In this document: positions 1 through 9,025 of the stretch, piece by piece | Layout: each line of letters opens with the position of its first letter | Numbering within the stretch: the first letter of the stretch is position 1 | Assembly: GCA_031292575.1 (NCBI GenBank) | Contig: JARLGX010000031.1 | Span: 1 to 64,000 of the forward strand | DNA: 64,000 nucleotides | Source: Paludibacter sp. | GTDB taxonomy: Bacteria; Bacteroidota; Bacteroidia; Bacteroidales; Paludibacteraceae | Reading direction: 5' to 3' | Notes under the pieces: generated by a model | Seen by the model: only the letters and a program-made list of their open reading frames with translations | Databases searched by the model: none | Told to the model about the DNA's origin: nothing | Program-made: the position numbers and the translations under genes

Positions 1-93
<93 letters not shown>

Positions 94-98
94 TTTTA

Positions 99-135
99 AA
101 GCCTCAAGTAAAGTAATTTACTTGAGGCTTTTTTT
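99..135 (+). terminator. rRNA operon terminator
   Basis: A perfect 14-bp stem (99-112 with 117-130) around a GTAA loop is followed by a run of T to 135. It lies directly after the 5S rRNA and should end the rRNA transcript. Confidence 0.9.
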
Positions 136-215
136 GATATAATATTAATCGTTATGATTTAGAAATCTTAAAAAATATTAGACAATGAATTAATTGGTAT
201 ATTTGAACTTAATAC

Positions 216-256
216 AAAAAAACAGGCTATCTTGCTGCAAGATAGTCTGTTTTTTG
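216..256. terminator. bidirectional terminator
   Basis: AACAGGCTATCTTG (221-234) pairs with CAAGATAGTCTGTT (238-251), with one G-T pair and a 3-nt loop. A-tract and T-tract flank the two sides, so it can work on both strands. On the minus strand it lies about 55 bp after the stop of the small winged-helix gene. Confidence 0.75.
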
Positions 257-311
257 ATTACATGTCAGTTTGATTTTGATGATTTTCAGCTAAGTGATAA
301 TGACTTGAGGG

Positions 312-509
312 TTATACCAGAGCCACAAATAATTCGCCTTCTACCTCATTAAATTTTACTTTCCCTTCACGAGCTAACCAACCCAAAGCGAAATTTAAAT
401 CTTTTTCGACCAGTTTTGTTGCTTTTTTTAAGGCTTTTACACTCATTTCACCATTTTCTAATACCGACCATATTGAGCCAGCATTGATTCCGATTCTTTC
501 TGATAACAT
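312..509 (-). CDS. winged helix-turn-helix protein, DUF2582-like
   Basis: This 65-residue protein resembles the small winged-helix family DUF2582 of Bacteroidota. It has a helix with IGINAG and SIWSVL, a middle KALKKATKL, and the 'DLNFALGWLAREGKV' recognition-helix and wing region. I chose the ATG at 509; the frame can be extended 12 codons to a TTG, but family members begin close to the MLSERIGINAG segment. The protein is too short for any effector domain. It stands alone, with a terminator downstream and divergent from nothing obvious. DNA binding is inferred from fold resemblance only; its target is unknown. Confidence 0.75.
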   Translation of the reverse strand: MLSERIGINAGSIWSVLENGEMSVKALKKATKLVEKDLNFALGWLAREGKVKFNEVEGELFVALV

Positions 510-624
510 AATAGTTTGGATTGTTAATATATTAAACGTAAACAATATCGATACAAAAGTAAAAAAAATATGTTATATATCACTGATATAGTGAAAAATG
601 GATGCAAAGGAGTTAAGATCAAAA

Positions 625-2427
625 TTATTTGGAATACATATCATCGATTAATGATTTATATTTTTGCATAATCACAGCACGCCGAATTTTCAAAGTGTTA
701 GTTAACTCGCCTGTTTCAATGGCAAAACTTTTACGAATTAAGCTAAATCGTTTAATTAGTTCGTAATTTGCCATTCCTTTTTGAAGTTCAATAATTCTGG
801 TTTGTAATAACTCATGAATCTGAGGTAATTTCAAAAGTTCATCTACTGTTTCATATTTAAGTTTGTTTCTTTTTGCATATTCTTCTAAAGCAGGAATAGA
901 AGGTGCAATAATTGCCGTGACATAATTTCGTTCATCCCCAATTACTGCAACTTGTTCGATGTATTTATCCAGTCCCAGTCTCGTTTCAATTTCCTGAGGC
1001 GCAATGTATTTTCCATTGGAAGTCTTAAATAAATCCTTAATTCTTTCAGTCAAAATAATATTGTTGTCTTTAATGTATCCGGCATCACCTGTTTTAAACC
1101 AACCATCGTTGGTAAATGCGGCAGCATTGGCCTCTGGATTATTGTAATAACCTGGAAATATTGTTTTACCTTTGAGTTGAATTTCATTCTCTTCTCCAAT
1201 TCTGACTTCAACATCGGACATTATAGAGCCTACTGTTCCAACCTCGTAATTTATGTAATCAAAGCATGATACTGTGGCTGTACTTTCTGTTAAGCCGTAG
1301 CCGTAAACTAAAGGAACACCTATGCTACGGAAAAACAAGGCTATTTCATCTGATAGTTTTGCACCTGCAACCGGAAGAATATTAGCATTTTCAATTCCCA
1401 AAGTTTCTTTTACTTTTGAAAAGATTAATTTGTTTGCTACGGAGTAGCCAAATTTAAGAAAAATGTCCGGTTTCTTCCCTTTGCGCAAAATATCTACGTT
1501 GTATTTTTTCCCCGTTGCAATAGCCCAGCTTACCACACCTTGCATAATAGGTGAAAATGTAGCTATATTTTCTAATACACCTGCGTACACTTTTTCCCAA
1601 AAACGTGGAACGGCACACATCAAAGTAGGGCGAACATCCTTAATGGTTTGTTGAATTTCAGTTGGACGTAAATTTATGTATAAACTTATGCCATTGAAGA
1701 GACATAAGTAACACCATGTTCGTTCGAAAACATGCGAAAGGGGAAGGAATGCAACTGAAATATCGTTGTCTGACAGGCTTGTAAGGCGCATTGTGTTCAG
1801 TCGCATAGCTTCTTTAAAGCAACTATGAGGCAGCATTACTCCCTTTGGATTCCCGGTAGTACCGGACGTGTACAAAATACAAGCTAAATCGGTTTCGTTA
1901 CTTTCATTTTGACGATGTTCAACTTCAAAGTGCTTGGATGATTTTTCGCCAATTTTAACGAATTCAGAATAAAATATGATTTGTTCCGATTCTGGGAAAA
2001 CCACTTTATTATCAAAAACAATAATCTTTTTCAGAAATTTTGATTGTAGCATAACTTCATAAGCCACATTGAATTGTAGCTGGTCGCCAACAAACATAAT
2101 TTCGATTTCAGCATCGTTAACGATGTATTCTACTTGTGTAGCTGAAGAAGTGGCATAAAGTGGAATCATTACAGCGCGATTGGCAAAAAGAGCAAAGTCT
2201 ACAATTAAATTTTCAGCTTTGTTTTGAGAAAATTGAGCCACTCGCTGATGTTCAACAATCCCGATTTCAACAAATGCTTTTGCAATTGAAGAAACCTGAT
2301 TAGCAAATAAGTTCCAGGAAATTTTACTCCAACCGTCATTGAGTTCTTCACGATGAAACAAGGCAGTTTTTTCTCCGTATTTCTTTGCTTGAGCAAATAT
2401 TAACTGTGAAAAATGAAGATTTTCCAT
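625..2427 (-). CDS. long-chain fatty-acid--CoA ligase (AMP-forming)
   Basis: This 600-residue ANL-superfamily enzyme should activate free fatty acids with ATP to acyl-AMP and then acyl-CoA. The AMP-binding P-loop YTSGTTGNPKG is at about residues 186-196, the YGYGLTEST adenine-binding motif at 375-383, FKTGDAG at 444-450, and the hinge/C-terminal ERIKDLFKTSNGKYIAP segment at 461-477. Length and motif order fit the long-chain (FAA1/FadD-like) subgroup common in Bacteroidota. No membrane segment or signal peptide is seen. A TATCTTTG -7 element lies 44 bp upstream of the start. Chain-length preference cannot be read from the sequence, so I give no gene symbol. Confidence 0.9.
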   Translation of the reverse strand: MENLHFSQLIFAQAKKYGEKTALFHREELNDGWSKISWNLFANQVSSIAKAFVEIGIVEHQRVAQFSQNKAENLIVDFALFANRAVMIPLYATSSATQVEYIVNDAEIEIMFVGDQLQFNVAYEVMLQSKFLKKIIVFDNKVVFPESEQIIFYSEFVKIGEKSSKHFEVEHRQNESNETDLACILYTSGTTGNPKGVMLPHSCFKEAMRLNTMRLTSLSDNDISVAFLPLSHVFERTWCYLCLFNGISLYINLRPTEIQQTIKDVRPTLMCAVPRFWEKVYAGVLENIATFSPIMQGVVSWAIATGKKYNVDILRKGKKPDIFLKFGYSVANKLIFSKVKETLGIENANILPVAGAKLSDEIALFFRSIGVPLVYGYGLTESTATVSCFDYINYEVGTVGSIMSDVEVRIGEENEIQLKGKTIFPGYYNNPEANAAAFTNDGWFKTGDAGYIKDNNIILTERIKDLFKTSNGKYIAPQEIETRLGLDKYIEQVAVIGDERNYVTAIIAPSIPALEEYAKRNKLKYETVDELLKLPQIHELLQTRIIELQKGMANYELIKRFSLIRKSFAIETGELTNTLKIRRAVIMQKYKSLIDDMYSK

Positions 2428-2470
2428 ATTTATTATTTTAAATAAGTTGAAAATTTATAAATTATGAATA

Positions 2471-2478
2471 CAAAGATA
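2471..2478 (-). promoter_or_regulatory. -7 promoter element of the acyl-CoA ligase gene
   Basis: On the minus strand this reads TATCTTTG, a perfect TAnnTTTG. No clear TTG lies 19-20 bp upstream, so only the -7 half is supported. The start codon is 44 bp downstream. Confidence 0.45.
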
Positions 2479-2549
2479 CAATTATAGTAATAATAATTGC
2501 ACGATTTTCTACAAAATGTGCAATAACTAATTTATATGGAAAGTGAAAT

Positions 2550-3374
2550 TTAATCTTCTGTTTTAGACAAATGGCTTTCTGTTAAAGAATCTAACTCTGA
2601 TGTATTAGAAATTTCGAGGTTTAATTTCTTGATAAAATCAGGACTTTTAGCTATTTGTTGTAAAGCTAAGCGGGATGCTTCTTGCTGAGACTCTTTTTTA
2701 CTTGCTCCTGTTGCCTCACAAATTGTATTTCCACCTAAGTTTAATTGGGTCAGGAAAGAGTGTTTATTCGTGCTATTCAATGTCTCATTTATCAAAATAA
2801 ATTCAGGCTCAAGTCGGTTTTTCTGACACCATTCTATCAGCTTTGATTTAAAATTGACTTCATCTTCGACCACCTTGTCCAAGTTAATAAATGATTTGAT
2901 TAACCGTTGCTCGACAAACTTTTTACATTGTTTGTAGCCATAATCCAGATAAATTGCTCCCATTAGTGCTTCAAGAGCATTACCATAGATATTGTTATTA
3001 GTATGTGCATTAACGTATTTGGTTACTTTTACCATTTTATCAAGCCCGATTTCTACAGCCAGCTGATTTAAGGAATTCCGTTTTACTATTTTGGAACGTG
3101 TATTGGTAAGAAAGCCCTCTCGTTGATTTTCATAACGCCTGTAAAGAATATCTGTAACAACTGAATTTAGTACGGCATCTCCCAAGAATTCCAAACGTTC
3201 ATTACTCAAATTGTGTCCGGTTTCTGTAGGAATAGAAACTGATTTGTGGCGAACAGCCAATTGATAATATTCTATTTTATCAGGATAAAACCCCAATACT
3301 TTGTAAAAAGAAAAATAAGGCTCTTTTCGAGCATTCGAAATGAGCCTTATTTTTCGTAAGATCGTATTAATCAC
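2550..3374 (-). CDS. rnc: ribonuclease III
   Basis: A 274-residue double-strand-specific endoribonuclease for rRNA processing and mRNA turnover. The RNase III signature NERLEFLGDAV is at residues 58-68 and the second active-site motif GNALEALMGAIYLD at 131-144. A dsRNA-binding domain covers about 176-243 and ends in the usual GASKKESQQEAS helix. The second motif has Asn132 where E. coli RNase III has catalytic Asp114; from memory this substitution is common in Bacteroidota. A short unconserved tail follows the dsRBD. The gene starts 4 bp after fabF, in the conserved acpP-fabF-rnc order, so co-transcription is very likely. Confidence 0.95.
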   Translation of the reverse strand: MINTILRKIRLISNARKEPYFSFYKVLGFYPDKIEYYQLAVRHKSVSIPTETGHNLSNERLEFLGDAVLNSVVTDILYRRYENQREGFLTNTRSKIVKRNSLNQLAVEIGLDKMVKVTKYVNAHTNNNIYGNALEALMGAIYLDYGYKQCKKFVEQRLIKSFINLDKVVEDEVNFKSKLIEWCQKNRLEPEFILINETLNSTNKHSFLTQLNLGGNTICEATGASKKESQQEASRLALQQIAKSPDFIKKLNLEISNTSELDSLTESHLSKTED

Positions 3375-3378
3375 AAAC

Positions 3379-4641
3379 TTATTTTGAGTATTTTTTTATT
3401 ATTACACTCGCGTTATGTCCTCCAAAACCAAATGTGTTAGACAATACTGCATTAAGAGTTCGTTTTTGAGCTTTATTGAAAGTGAAATTGAGATTGTAAT
3501 CAATTTCGGGATCTTCATCACCTTCAGTAAAATTAATTGTTGGTGGAACGATATCATTTACAAGCGAAAGTACAGAGATGATAGCTTCTACAGCACCGGC
3601 AGCTCCCAAAAGGTGACCTGTCATTGACTTTGTAGAACTGATATTAAGTTTATATGCCTGTTCTCCAAAAACTTCTTTAATAGCTTTTGATTCGGAAATA
3701 TCACCTACCGGGGTAGATGTTCCGTGAACATTAATATAATCAATATCTTCAGGATTTAGTCCAGCATCTTTCAATGCTCGCTTCATCACTAAAATTGCTC
3801 CTAAACCTTCGGGGTGAGTTGCTGTTAGGTGATATGCATCTGCAGACATTCCGCCGCCAACTACTTCACAAAGAATATTGGCACCACGGGCAATAGCATG
3901 ATCTAATTCTTCAAGCACAAGACAACCGGCTCCTTCACCCATCACAAAACCATCGCGGCTTTTGCTGAATGGACGTGAAGCTGTGAGTGGGTCATCGTTT
4001 CGTGTCGACAATGCTGTAAGAGCATTAAAGCCACCAACTCCACCTGGCGTAATTGCAGCTTCGGCACCACCAGCCAAAATTATATTCGCTTTCCCCAACC
4101 GAATATAATTGAATGCATCTATGATGGCGTTTGTAGAAGAAGCACATGCTGATGCAGTCGAGTAGTTTGGTCCGCGAAAGCCATACATAATGGAAATCTG
4201 ACCAGCAGCAATATCCGATATCATTTTTGGAATAAAGAAAGGATTGAATTTAGGCCCTTGTTCCTTATTTGTATAATAATATGCGATTTCTTGCTCGAAA
4301 GTCTGAATACCACCAATTCCGGCGGCAAAAATTACTCCTACTTCGTCTTTATCAATTTTATCTAAGTCAACACCACAGTTTTCTATTGCTTCTTTTGCAG
4401 CTGCAATTGCATACTGAGCATAAATATCCAATTTGCGTGCTTCTTTCCTGTCAAAATACTTCAACGGATCGAAGTTCTTTACTTCACATGCAAATTGGGT
4501 TTTAAACTGGGAAGCATCGAAATGAGTAATAGGTCCGGCTCCACTCACTCCATTTTGGATATTCTCCCACATTTCGGGGATGGAAGATCCAACAGGAGTA
4601 ATCGCACCTAAACCTGTTACTACAACTCTTTTCAATTCCAT
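3379..4641 (-). CDS. fabF: beta-ketoacyl-ACP synthase II
   Basis: A 420-residue condensing enzyme of type II fatty acid synthesis, elongating acyl-ACP with malonyl-ACP in the cytoplasm. The catalytic triad is visible: Cys166 in STASACASS, His306 in NVHGTSTPVGD, and His343 in TGHLLGAAG, with Lys338 just before. GFVMGEGAG is at 231-239 and the C-terminal FGFGGHN is present. The length is that of FabF (about 410-420). It lies 22 bp after acpP, its carrier-protein substrate, and 4 bp before rnc. Confidence 0.97.
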   Translation of the reverse strand: MELKRVVVTGLGAITPVGSSIPEMWENIQNGVSGAGPITHFDASQFKTQFACEVKNFDPLKYFDRKEARKLDIYAQYAIAAAKEAIENCGVDLDKIDKDEVGVIFAAGIGGIQTFEQEIAYYYTNKEQGPKFNPFFIPKMISDIAAGQISIMYGFRGPNYSTASACASSTNAIIDAFNYIRLGKANIILAGGAEAAITPGGVGGFNALTALSTRNDDPLTASRPFSKSRDGFVMGEGAGCLVLEELDHAIARGANILCEVVGGGMSADAYHLTATHPEGLGAILVMKRALKDAGLNPEDIDYINVHGTSTPVGDISESKAIKEVFGEQAYKLNISSTKSMTGHLLGAAGAVEAIISVLSLVNDIVPPTINFTEGDEDPEIDYNLNFTFNKAQKRTLNAVLSNTFGFGGHNASVIIKKYSK

Positions 4642-4663
4642 AATAATTTATTCAGGAATGGGT

Positions 4664-4900
4664 TTATTTTTGTAAAGCTTCGATGTGAGCGATAGCATCG
4701 CCTACGGTAGTAATTTTTTCAGCTTGTTCGTCTGGAATAGAAATACCAAATTCTTTTTCGAATTCCATAATTAATTCTACAGTATCCAATGAATCAGCAC
4801 CAAGATCATTTGTAAAGCTTGCAGTTGGAGTTACGTCTGCTTCTTCTACTCCTAATTTGTCTACGATAATTGCTTTAACTTTAGCTTCTACTTCTGACAT
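4664..4900 (-). CDS. acpP: acyl carrier protein
   Basis: A 78-residue acidic carrier protein for fatty acid synthesis. The phosphopantetheine attachment site is Ser37 in [10 protein letters not shown]. The frame is open 25 codons further upstream, but the ATG at 4900 ([11 protein letters not shown]) gives the usual ACP length and N-terminus. It is the first gene of the acpP-fabF-rnc operon, divergent from purN with a 150-bp shared 5' region. Confidence 0.97.
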   Translation of the reverse strand: MSEVEAKVKAIIVDKLGVEEADVTPTASFTNDLGADSLDTVELIMEFEKEFGISIPDEQAEKITTVGDAIAHIEALQK

Positions 4901-5002
4901 AATTTTTTTTTTTAGTTTATAAATAGAAATTGTTTTATAATTTTGCGGTGCAAAGGAAACAAAATTTATCGACATAACCTCGTTTTTGTTGATAAATTTT
5001 GT

Positions 5003-5010
5003 TATTTTTG
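5003..5010 (+). promoter_or_regulatory. -7 promoter element of purN
   Basis: TATTTTTG, a TAnnTTTG match, lies 40 bp upstream of the purN ATG at 5051. No good -33 box is seen. If correct, transcription begins at about 5017, which excludes the longer frame that opens at 4943. Confidence 0.4.
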
Positions 5011-5050
5011 CACAAACATCTTGTTTCTGTGCAAGTTTAAACCAAACTCA

Positions 5051-5617
5051 ATGCCTTTAAAAATAGCTCTTTTTGCATCCGGCTCTGGTTCTAATGCCGA
5101 AAATATTGTTCGGTATTTTTCAACCAATGATAAATTCGTTTTTCCGGTTATTATTTCCAATAAATCGAATGCTTTTGTTCATGATCGAGCACGAACACTT
5201 CAAATTCCTTCGTTCACATTCTCCAAAGACGAATTTTCTGATGGTGAAAAGATACTCGGGTTCTTAAAACAATATGAAATTGATTATGTTGTTTTAGCCG
5301 GTTTTCTTCTCAAAGTTCCGAAAGTGTTAATTGACTCGTTCCCAAATAAAATAATCAATATTCACCCTGCTTTGCTCCCAAAATATGGTGGTAAAGGTAT
5401 GTACGGACACCATGTACATCAGGCTGTTGCCGATTCCGGAGACACAGAATCAGGGATAACGATTCATTATGTAAATAGCAATTACGATGAGGGGGACATT
5501 ATTTTTCAGGCAAAATGTGCTGTTCTGCCAAGCGATACACCCGACACTATCGCAGATAAAGTTCATAAATTAGAATATGATTTTTATCCCAAAGTGATTG
5601 AGGATATTTGGGGATAA
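5051..5617 (+). CDS. purN: phosphoribosylglycinamide formyltransferase
   Basis: A 188-residue GAR transformylase, using 10-formyl-THF in the third step of purine synthesis. The phosphate-binding FASGSGSNAENI is at residues 8-19. The catalytic Asn103 and His105 sit in NIHPALLP, and Asp146 in the conserved YDEGDIIFQ. I chose the ATG at 5051 because MPLKIALFASGSG is the family N-terminus; the frame stays open upstream to 4943 but that extension overlaps the acpP 5' region and looks random. Monocistronic and divergent from acpP. Confidence 0.95.
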   Translation: MPLKIALFASGSGSNAENIVRYFSTNDKFVFPVIISNKSNAFVHDRARTLQIPSFTFSKDEFSDGEKILGFLKQYEIDYVVLAGFLLKVPKVLIDSFPNKIINIHPALLPKYGGKGMYGHHVHQAVADSGDTESGITIHYVNSNYDEGDIIFQAKCAVLPSDTPDTIADKVHKLEYDFYPKVIEDIWG

Positions 5618-5711
5618 GGTTCACTTGTTTTGATTCATAACTGCTGATTTCCTGCATTTTTAGCACCGACTTTTTTGTCGTATCTTTGCTGTTTGAAAAT
5701 GGTAGACAGAT

Positions 5712-5751
5712 ATATCGGCAAACTGTTTAAATTTAAACAGTTTGCCGATAT
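5712..5751. repeat. 40-bp perfect palindrome
   Basis: ATATCGGCAAACTGTTTAAA at 5712-5731 is followed without any spacer by its exact reverse complement at 5732-5751. It lies 95 bp after purN and 60 bp before ychF. There is no T-tract after it, so it is not a standard terminator. RNA from either strand would fold into a long hairpin. Confidence 0.9.
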
Positions 5752-5811
5752 GTGAATGTCCAATTTTACTGTTACTCAATTATACGGTTCAACAATTAAA
5801 TACTAAAAAAT

Positions 5812-6912
5812 ATGGCTCTTCAATGTGGTATCGTGGGTTTACCCAATGTAGGTAAATCTACTTTATTCAACTGTCTTTCAAATGCTAAAGCTCAAGCTGC
5901 TAATTTCCCTTTTTGTACTATCGAACCCAATGTTGGTGTTATAACTGTTCCCGATGAACGATTGAATAAGCTGGCTGAATTGGTTCATCCTCAGCGAATT
6001 GTTCCAACGACTGTAGAAATTGTTGATATTGCGGGATTAGTAAAAGGCGCCAGTAAAGGCGAAGGATTGGGAAATAAATTTTTGGCAAATATACGCGAAA
6101 CAGATGCTATTTTGCATGTGCTCCGTTGTTTCGACGATGATAATATCACTCATGTCGACGGTAGTATTAATCCTGTTCGCGATAAAGAAATTATTGATAC
6201 TGAACTTCAGTTGAAAGATTTGGAAACGGTTGAAAGCCGGATTAACAAGGTTCAAAAACAAGCTCAAACGGGTGGCGACAAACAAGCCAAAGCTATTTAC
6301 GACATTTATGTTCAATACAAGGAAGCCTTGATGCAAGGAAAATCGGCTCGAACAGTAAAATTGGATCCGTTGGATAAAAAATTGGTGAAGGATTTGTATC
6401 TGCTTACCGATAAACCAGTGATGTATATTTGCAATGTAGATGAAGCTTCTGCTAAAAACGGAAACGCATATGTGGATGCTTTACGAGAATCAATAAAGGA
6501 AGAAAACGCAGAAATTCTGATAGTGGCTGCTGCTACTGAGGCTGATATTGCTGAATTAGAAACTTACGAAGAACGGCAAATGTTTCTGGAAGAAGTTGGG
6601 TTAAGTGAATCGGGCGTTGCTCGATTAATCAGGGCTGCTTATCATTTATTGGAATTGCAAACATATTTTACAGCCGGCGTACAGGAAGTTCGTGCCTGGA
6701 CATTTGAAAAGGGTTGGAAAGCTCCTCAATGTGCCGGAGTGATTCATACCGATTTTGAAAAAGGATTTATCCGTGCCGAAGTGATTAAGTATATAGATTT
6801 CATAACTTTAGGCTCAGAATCTGCTTGCAAAGAAGCCGGTAAAATGAACGTAGAAGGAAAAGAATATGTAGTGCAGGACGGTGATATTATGCATTTTAGA
6901 TTTAATGTGTAA
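5812..6912 (+). CDS. ychF: redox-regulated ATPase YchF (Obg-related)
   Basis: A 366-residue P-loop NTPase of the Obg/YchF group that binds ribosomes and prefers ATP. The G1 motif GLPNVGKST is at residues 9-17 and G3 DIAGLVKGASKGEGLGN follows at about 71-87. The central helical insert and the C-terminal TGS domain (ending VVQDGDIMHFRFNV) are complete. The length equals the E. coli protein (363). Preceded by the 40-bp palindrome and followed by a hairpin shared with the convergent lipoprotein gene. Confidence 0.96.
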   Translation: MALQCGIVGLPNVGKSTLFNCLSNAKAQAANFPFCTIEPNVGVITVPDERLNKLAELVHPQRIVPTTVEIVDIAGLVKGASKGEGLGNKFLANIRETDAILHVLRCFDDDNITHVDGSINPVRDKEIIDTELQLKDLETVESRINKVQKQAQTGGDKQAKAIYDIYVQYKEALMQGKSARTVKLDPLDKKLVKDLYLLTDKPVMYICNVDEASAKNGNAYVDALRESIKEENAEILIVAAATEADIAELETYEERQMFLEEVGLSESGVARLIRAAYHLLELQTYFTAGVQEVRAWTFEKGWKAPQCAGVIHTDFEKGFIRAEVIKYIDFITLGSESACKEAGKMNVEGKEYVVQDGDIMHFRFNV

Positions 6913-6964
6913 GTACTGGTAACAACTATTTTTGATTTTATTGATACATTGCTATAGAAAATTA

Positions 6965-6996
6965 AAAGGTCTACAGATTTTACTCTGCAGACCTTT
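6965..6996. terminator. terminator between convergent genes
   Basis: AAAGGTCT (6965-6972) pairs with AGACCTTT (6989-6996), extended past one mismatch by CAG/CTG. It lies between the ends of ychF (plus) and the lipoprotein gene (minus), and probably serves both. Confidence 0.6.
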
Positions 6997-7016
6997 GTTT
7001 AATTTGAAATCTATGT

Positions 7017-7919
7017 TTACTTTTTCAAATTAAATTGTTTTGTTACACCATTGATAGTTGCTGTTGCAATGGCATCTTTTGTCCCATCACCATAATCAAT
7101 TGTCACAGTTTTAGTATCTGTTGTGATTACAATAGTTCCTTTGGTAAAATAAGGGAACCCACCGCCAATAATTAACGGATTGCTATCCTGAATTACGGCT
7201 GTATAGGCTACACCTTTAGCATTTACTCCACTTGAAGTTCCAGTAATTGAGTAGGTATCATCCCAATAAATAAGTGGCGTATTATTGTCGTCAATACGGG
7301 TTCGAACACGTTGTGAATTCCAAGTTACTATATTGCCATTTGAACGAATAATACTATCATTTGCACTGATTGTCCAATAAGGTTGTGAGCTTGTATTTAA
7401 TCCCATATAGGTAACTACTTTTGTACCTTTAACCTGATTGTCATTTACATAAAAGTTCGAGTAAGTAAATGTCCGAGTTGAATTTGCAAGAGTCATTTTG
7501 CCGCTTACAGTAATGTAAACCTTACCTTTAAGTACATTGCCTCGTTTTACAGTAACTCCTTTTGTTCCAAAATTAATACAGATAACTTTTGGATAATCAT
7601 TTAACCCCGGTCTGTCCACTGTAATAGTTATGCTATCAGTAGTGATTTTTAAACTATCAGTTGATTGTAAATGAACTCCAAGCATATAAGAATTTGCATT
7701 AACGTAACTGACTGCCTGATAACCCGAAGCGTCTAAGTTGTTTGTATAGTCATCAGCAGAGCTTACAATTTGATCGCTGATTGATGCGGCCTGCCCTTCG
7801 TCAGTTGCAGTTGTTGTTAGCGCTGAATCTGTAGCAGATGTTAAATTGGAAGTGCATGACACCAATGAGGTTAATCCAAATGAAATAACAAAGATTGCTA
7901 ATAAATTTACTCTTTTCAT
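7017..7919 (-). CDS. hypothetical lipoprotein
   Basis: A 300-residue protein I do not recognise. It has a lipoprotein signal peptide (MKRVNLLAIFVISFGLTSLV) with the lipobox LVSC and Cys22 as the lipidated residue, so it is anchored in the outer membrane or the periplasmic face. The rest is rich in Ser, Thr, Asn and beta-strand-like segments, with repeated 'gxvtvxrgn' and 'titvdtktvtidygdgtkd' patterns, suggesting a beta-sandwich. No catalytic motif is visible. It is monocistronic and convergent with ychF. Function unknown. Confidence 0.75.
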   Translation of the reverse strand: MKRVNLLAIFVISFGLTSLVSCTSNLTSATDSALTTTATDEGQAASISDQIVSSADDYTNNLDASGYQAVSYVNANSYMLGVHLQSTDSLKITTDSITITVDRPGLNDYPKVICINFGTKGVTVKRGNVLKGKVYITVSGKMTLANSTRTFTYSNFYVNDNQVKGTKVVTYMGLNTSSQPYWTISANDSIIRSNGNIVTWNSQRVRTRIDDNNTPLIYWDDTYSITGTSSGVNAKGVAYTAVIQDSNPLIIGGGFPYFTKGTIVITTDTKTVTIDYGDGTKDAIATATINGVTKQFNLKK

Positions 7920-8410
7920 ACTGATTAGTTTTTAATTGATTGTAGATGGAATTTATGTTTTATAAATTTAAGACAAACAATCCCAATGTTACCACTAATC
8001 AATTTAAAAAAAAGTGCAATATTTATTTTTCGATACTAAAAAGTGATATAAGTATTTTTATTGTCAAAGAATACGGAGGCAAAATTAAATGACGTAACAG
8101 AACTTCTTGCTTTTATTCAAATCTCAAAACAAATTTATAATATTGAAAGAACAATTCTTCGAAAAAATCAAATACTTTAGTTTAGAACCTGACTATTATG
8201 CTTATTTAGAGGTAAATTAAATATAACTTTAAAATAGAGAAATTTACTCTTGAGTAAAACTGCAGAGGCAATTCGTCCAATATTTTAGTTCTAAACTGCA
8301 ATAAATCTGTAATGAAATATGGTGTTAATTATTGGATGAATTTTTGGCATATAATTTGCAAATGGAGGGAATAACAAATTATTACGTAAAACTCATTAAA
8401 AATAAAGTTT
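7920..8410. other. intergenic region with short inverted repeats
   Basis: This 491-bp AT-rich gap separates two divergent secreted-protein genes and must hold both promoters, but I see no full TTTG-N19-TAnnTTTG pair. It contains TTTACTC-tt-GAGTAAA (8243-8258) and a 10-bp inverted repeat AGTTTAGAAC / GTTCTAAACT with arms near 8182 and 8289. No coding frame is convincing. Confidence 0.5.
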
Positions 8411-8740
8411 ATGAAAAAGTTAATTATTGCAGCATTAGCTGTTAGTTTAGGTTTAGCAACTTACGCTCAAGGACCTGGTACACAAAACACAAACATTAAA
8501 AAACATCCTCGCGTAAATCAGGTTAACAAGAGAATTGACAATCAGGAGAAAAGAATAACTGAAGAGAAAAAAGAAGGGGAAATTACCAAACAACAAGCAC
8601 ATAAAGATCGTAAAAACCTTTCGACTGTCAATCAGGAAAAGAAAGACATGCGTAAGATGGACAAAGGTCATCTAACTAAAAAAGATCAAAAAGTGCTGAA
8701 TCAACAGTTAAATAAAAACAGTAAAGAGATTGGTAAATAA
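8411..8740 (+). CDS. small secreted basic protein, unknown function
   Basis: A 109-residue protein with a typical signal peptide, MKKLIIAALAVSLGLATYAQ, and cleavage likely after the Ala-Gln. The mature 89 residues are extremely charged and Lys/Gln/Asn-rich, with patterns such as VNKRIDNQEKRITEEKK and KDRKNLSTVNQEKKDMRKM. These predict long helices, possibly a coiled coil, with no cysteine. Similar small periplasmic proteins occur in Bacteroidota, but I know no function. A clear terminator follows 30 bp after the stop, so it is transcribed alone. Confidence 0.75.
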   Translation: MKKLIIAALAVSLGLATYAQGPGTQNTNIKKHPRVNQVNKRIDNQEKRITEEKKEGEITKQQAHKDRKNLSTVNQEKKDMRKMDKGHLTKKDQKVLNQQLNKNSKEIGK

Positions 8741-8769
8741 ATTGAAGAATCAGTTAGTTGATACATAGA

Positions 8770-8797
8770 AAAAGCTGCTATTTTGCAGCTTTTCTTG
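8770..8797 (+). terminator. terminator of the small secreted protein gene
   Basis: AAAAGCTGC (8770-8778), a 6-nt loop, then GCAGCTTTT (8785-8793), ending in a T-rich tract. It lies 30 bp after the stop codon at 8740. Confidence 0.75.
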
Positions 8798-8964
8798 TTG
8801 TTCGTGTTATGTATTAAGGTTGATTACATGAACTCAACATAAGAATATCACCTATACTACCTCAAAACCTTTACAGAGGAATTCTTTATCCAAATGCTAA
8901 TCAGGTACAATTATATATCCCTTTTTTGAGATTGTTCTTGCAAATAAAAAGAACAGTGTTATCG

Positions 8965-9018
8965 TTAAACAACAAATACCTGATAATCTTTCTTGATTAT
9001 CAGGTATTTGTTGTTTAA
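8965..9018. terminator. 24-bp perfect hairpin downstream of tRNA-Gln(CUG)
   Basis: Arms 8965-8988 and 8995-9018 are perfectly complementary over 24 bp around a TTTCTT loop. It lies 8 bp beyond the tRNA-Gln(CUG) 3' end on the minus strand and is the likely tRNA terminator, although no long T-tract follows. The stem is unusually long. Confidence 0.6.
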
Positions 9019-9025
9019 TTTAACG

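Noticed and set aside
4943-5050. N-terminal extension of PurN
   Set aside because: The family N-terminus begins at 5051, and the extension would include the likely -7 box.
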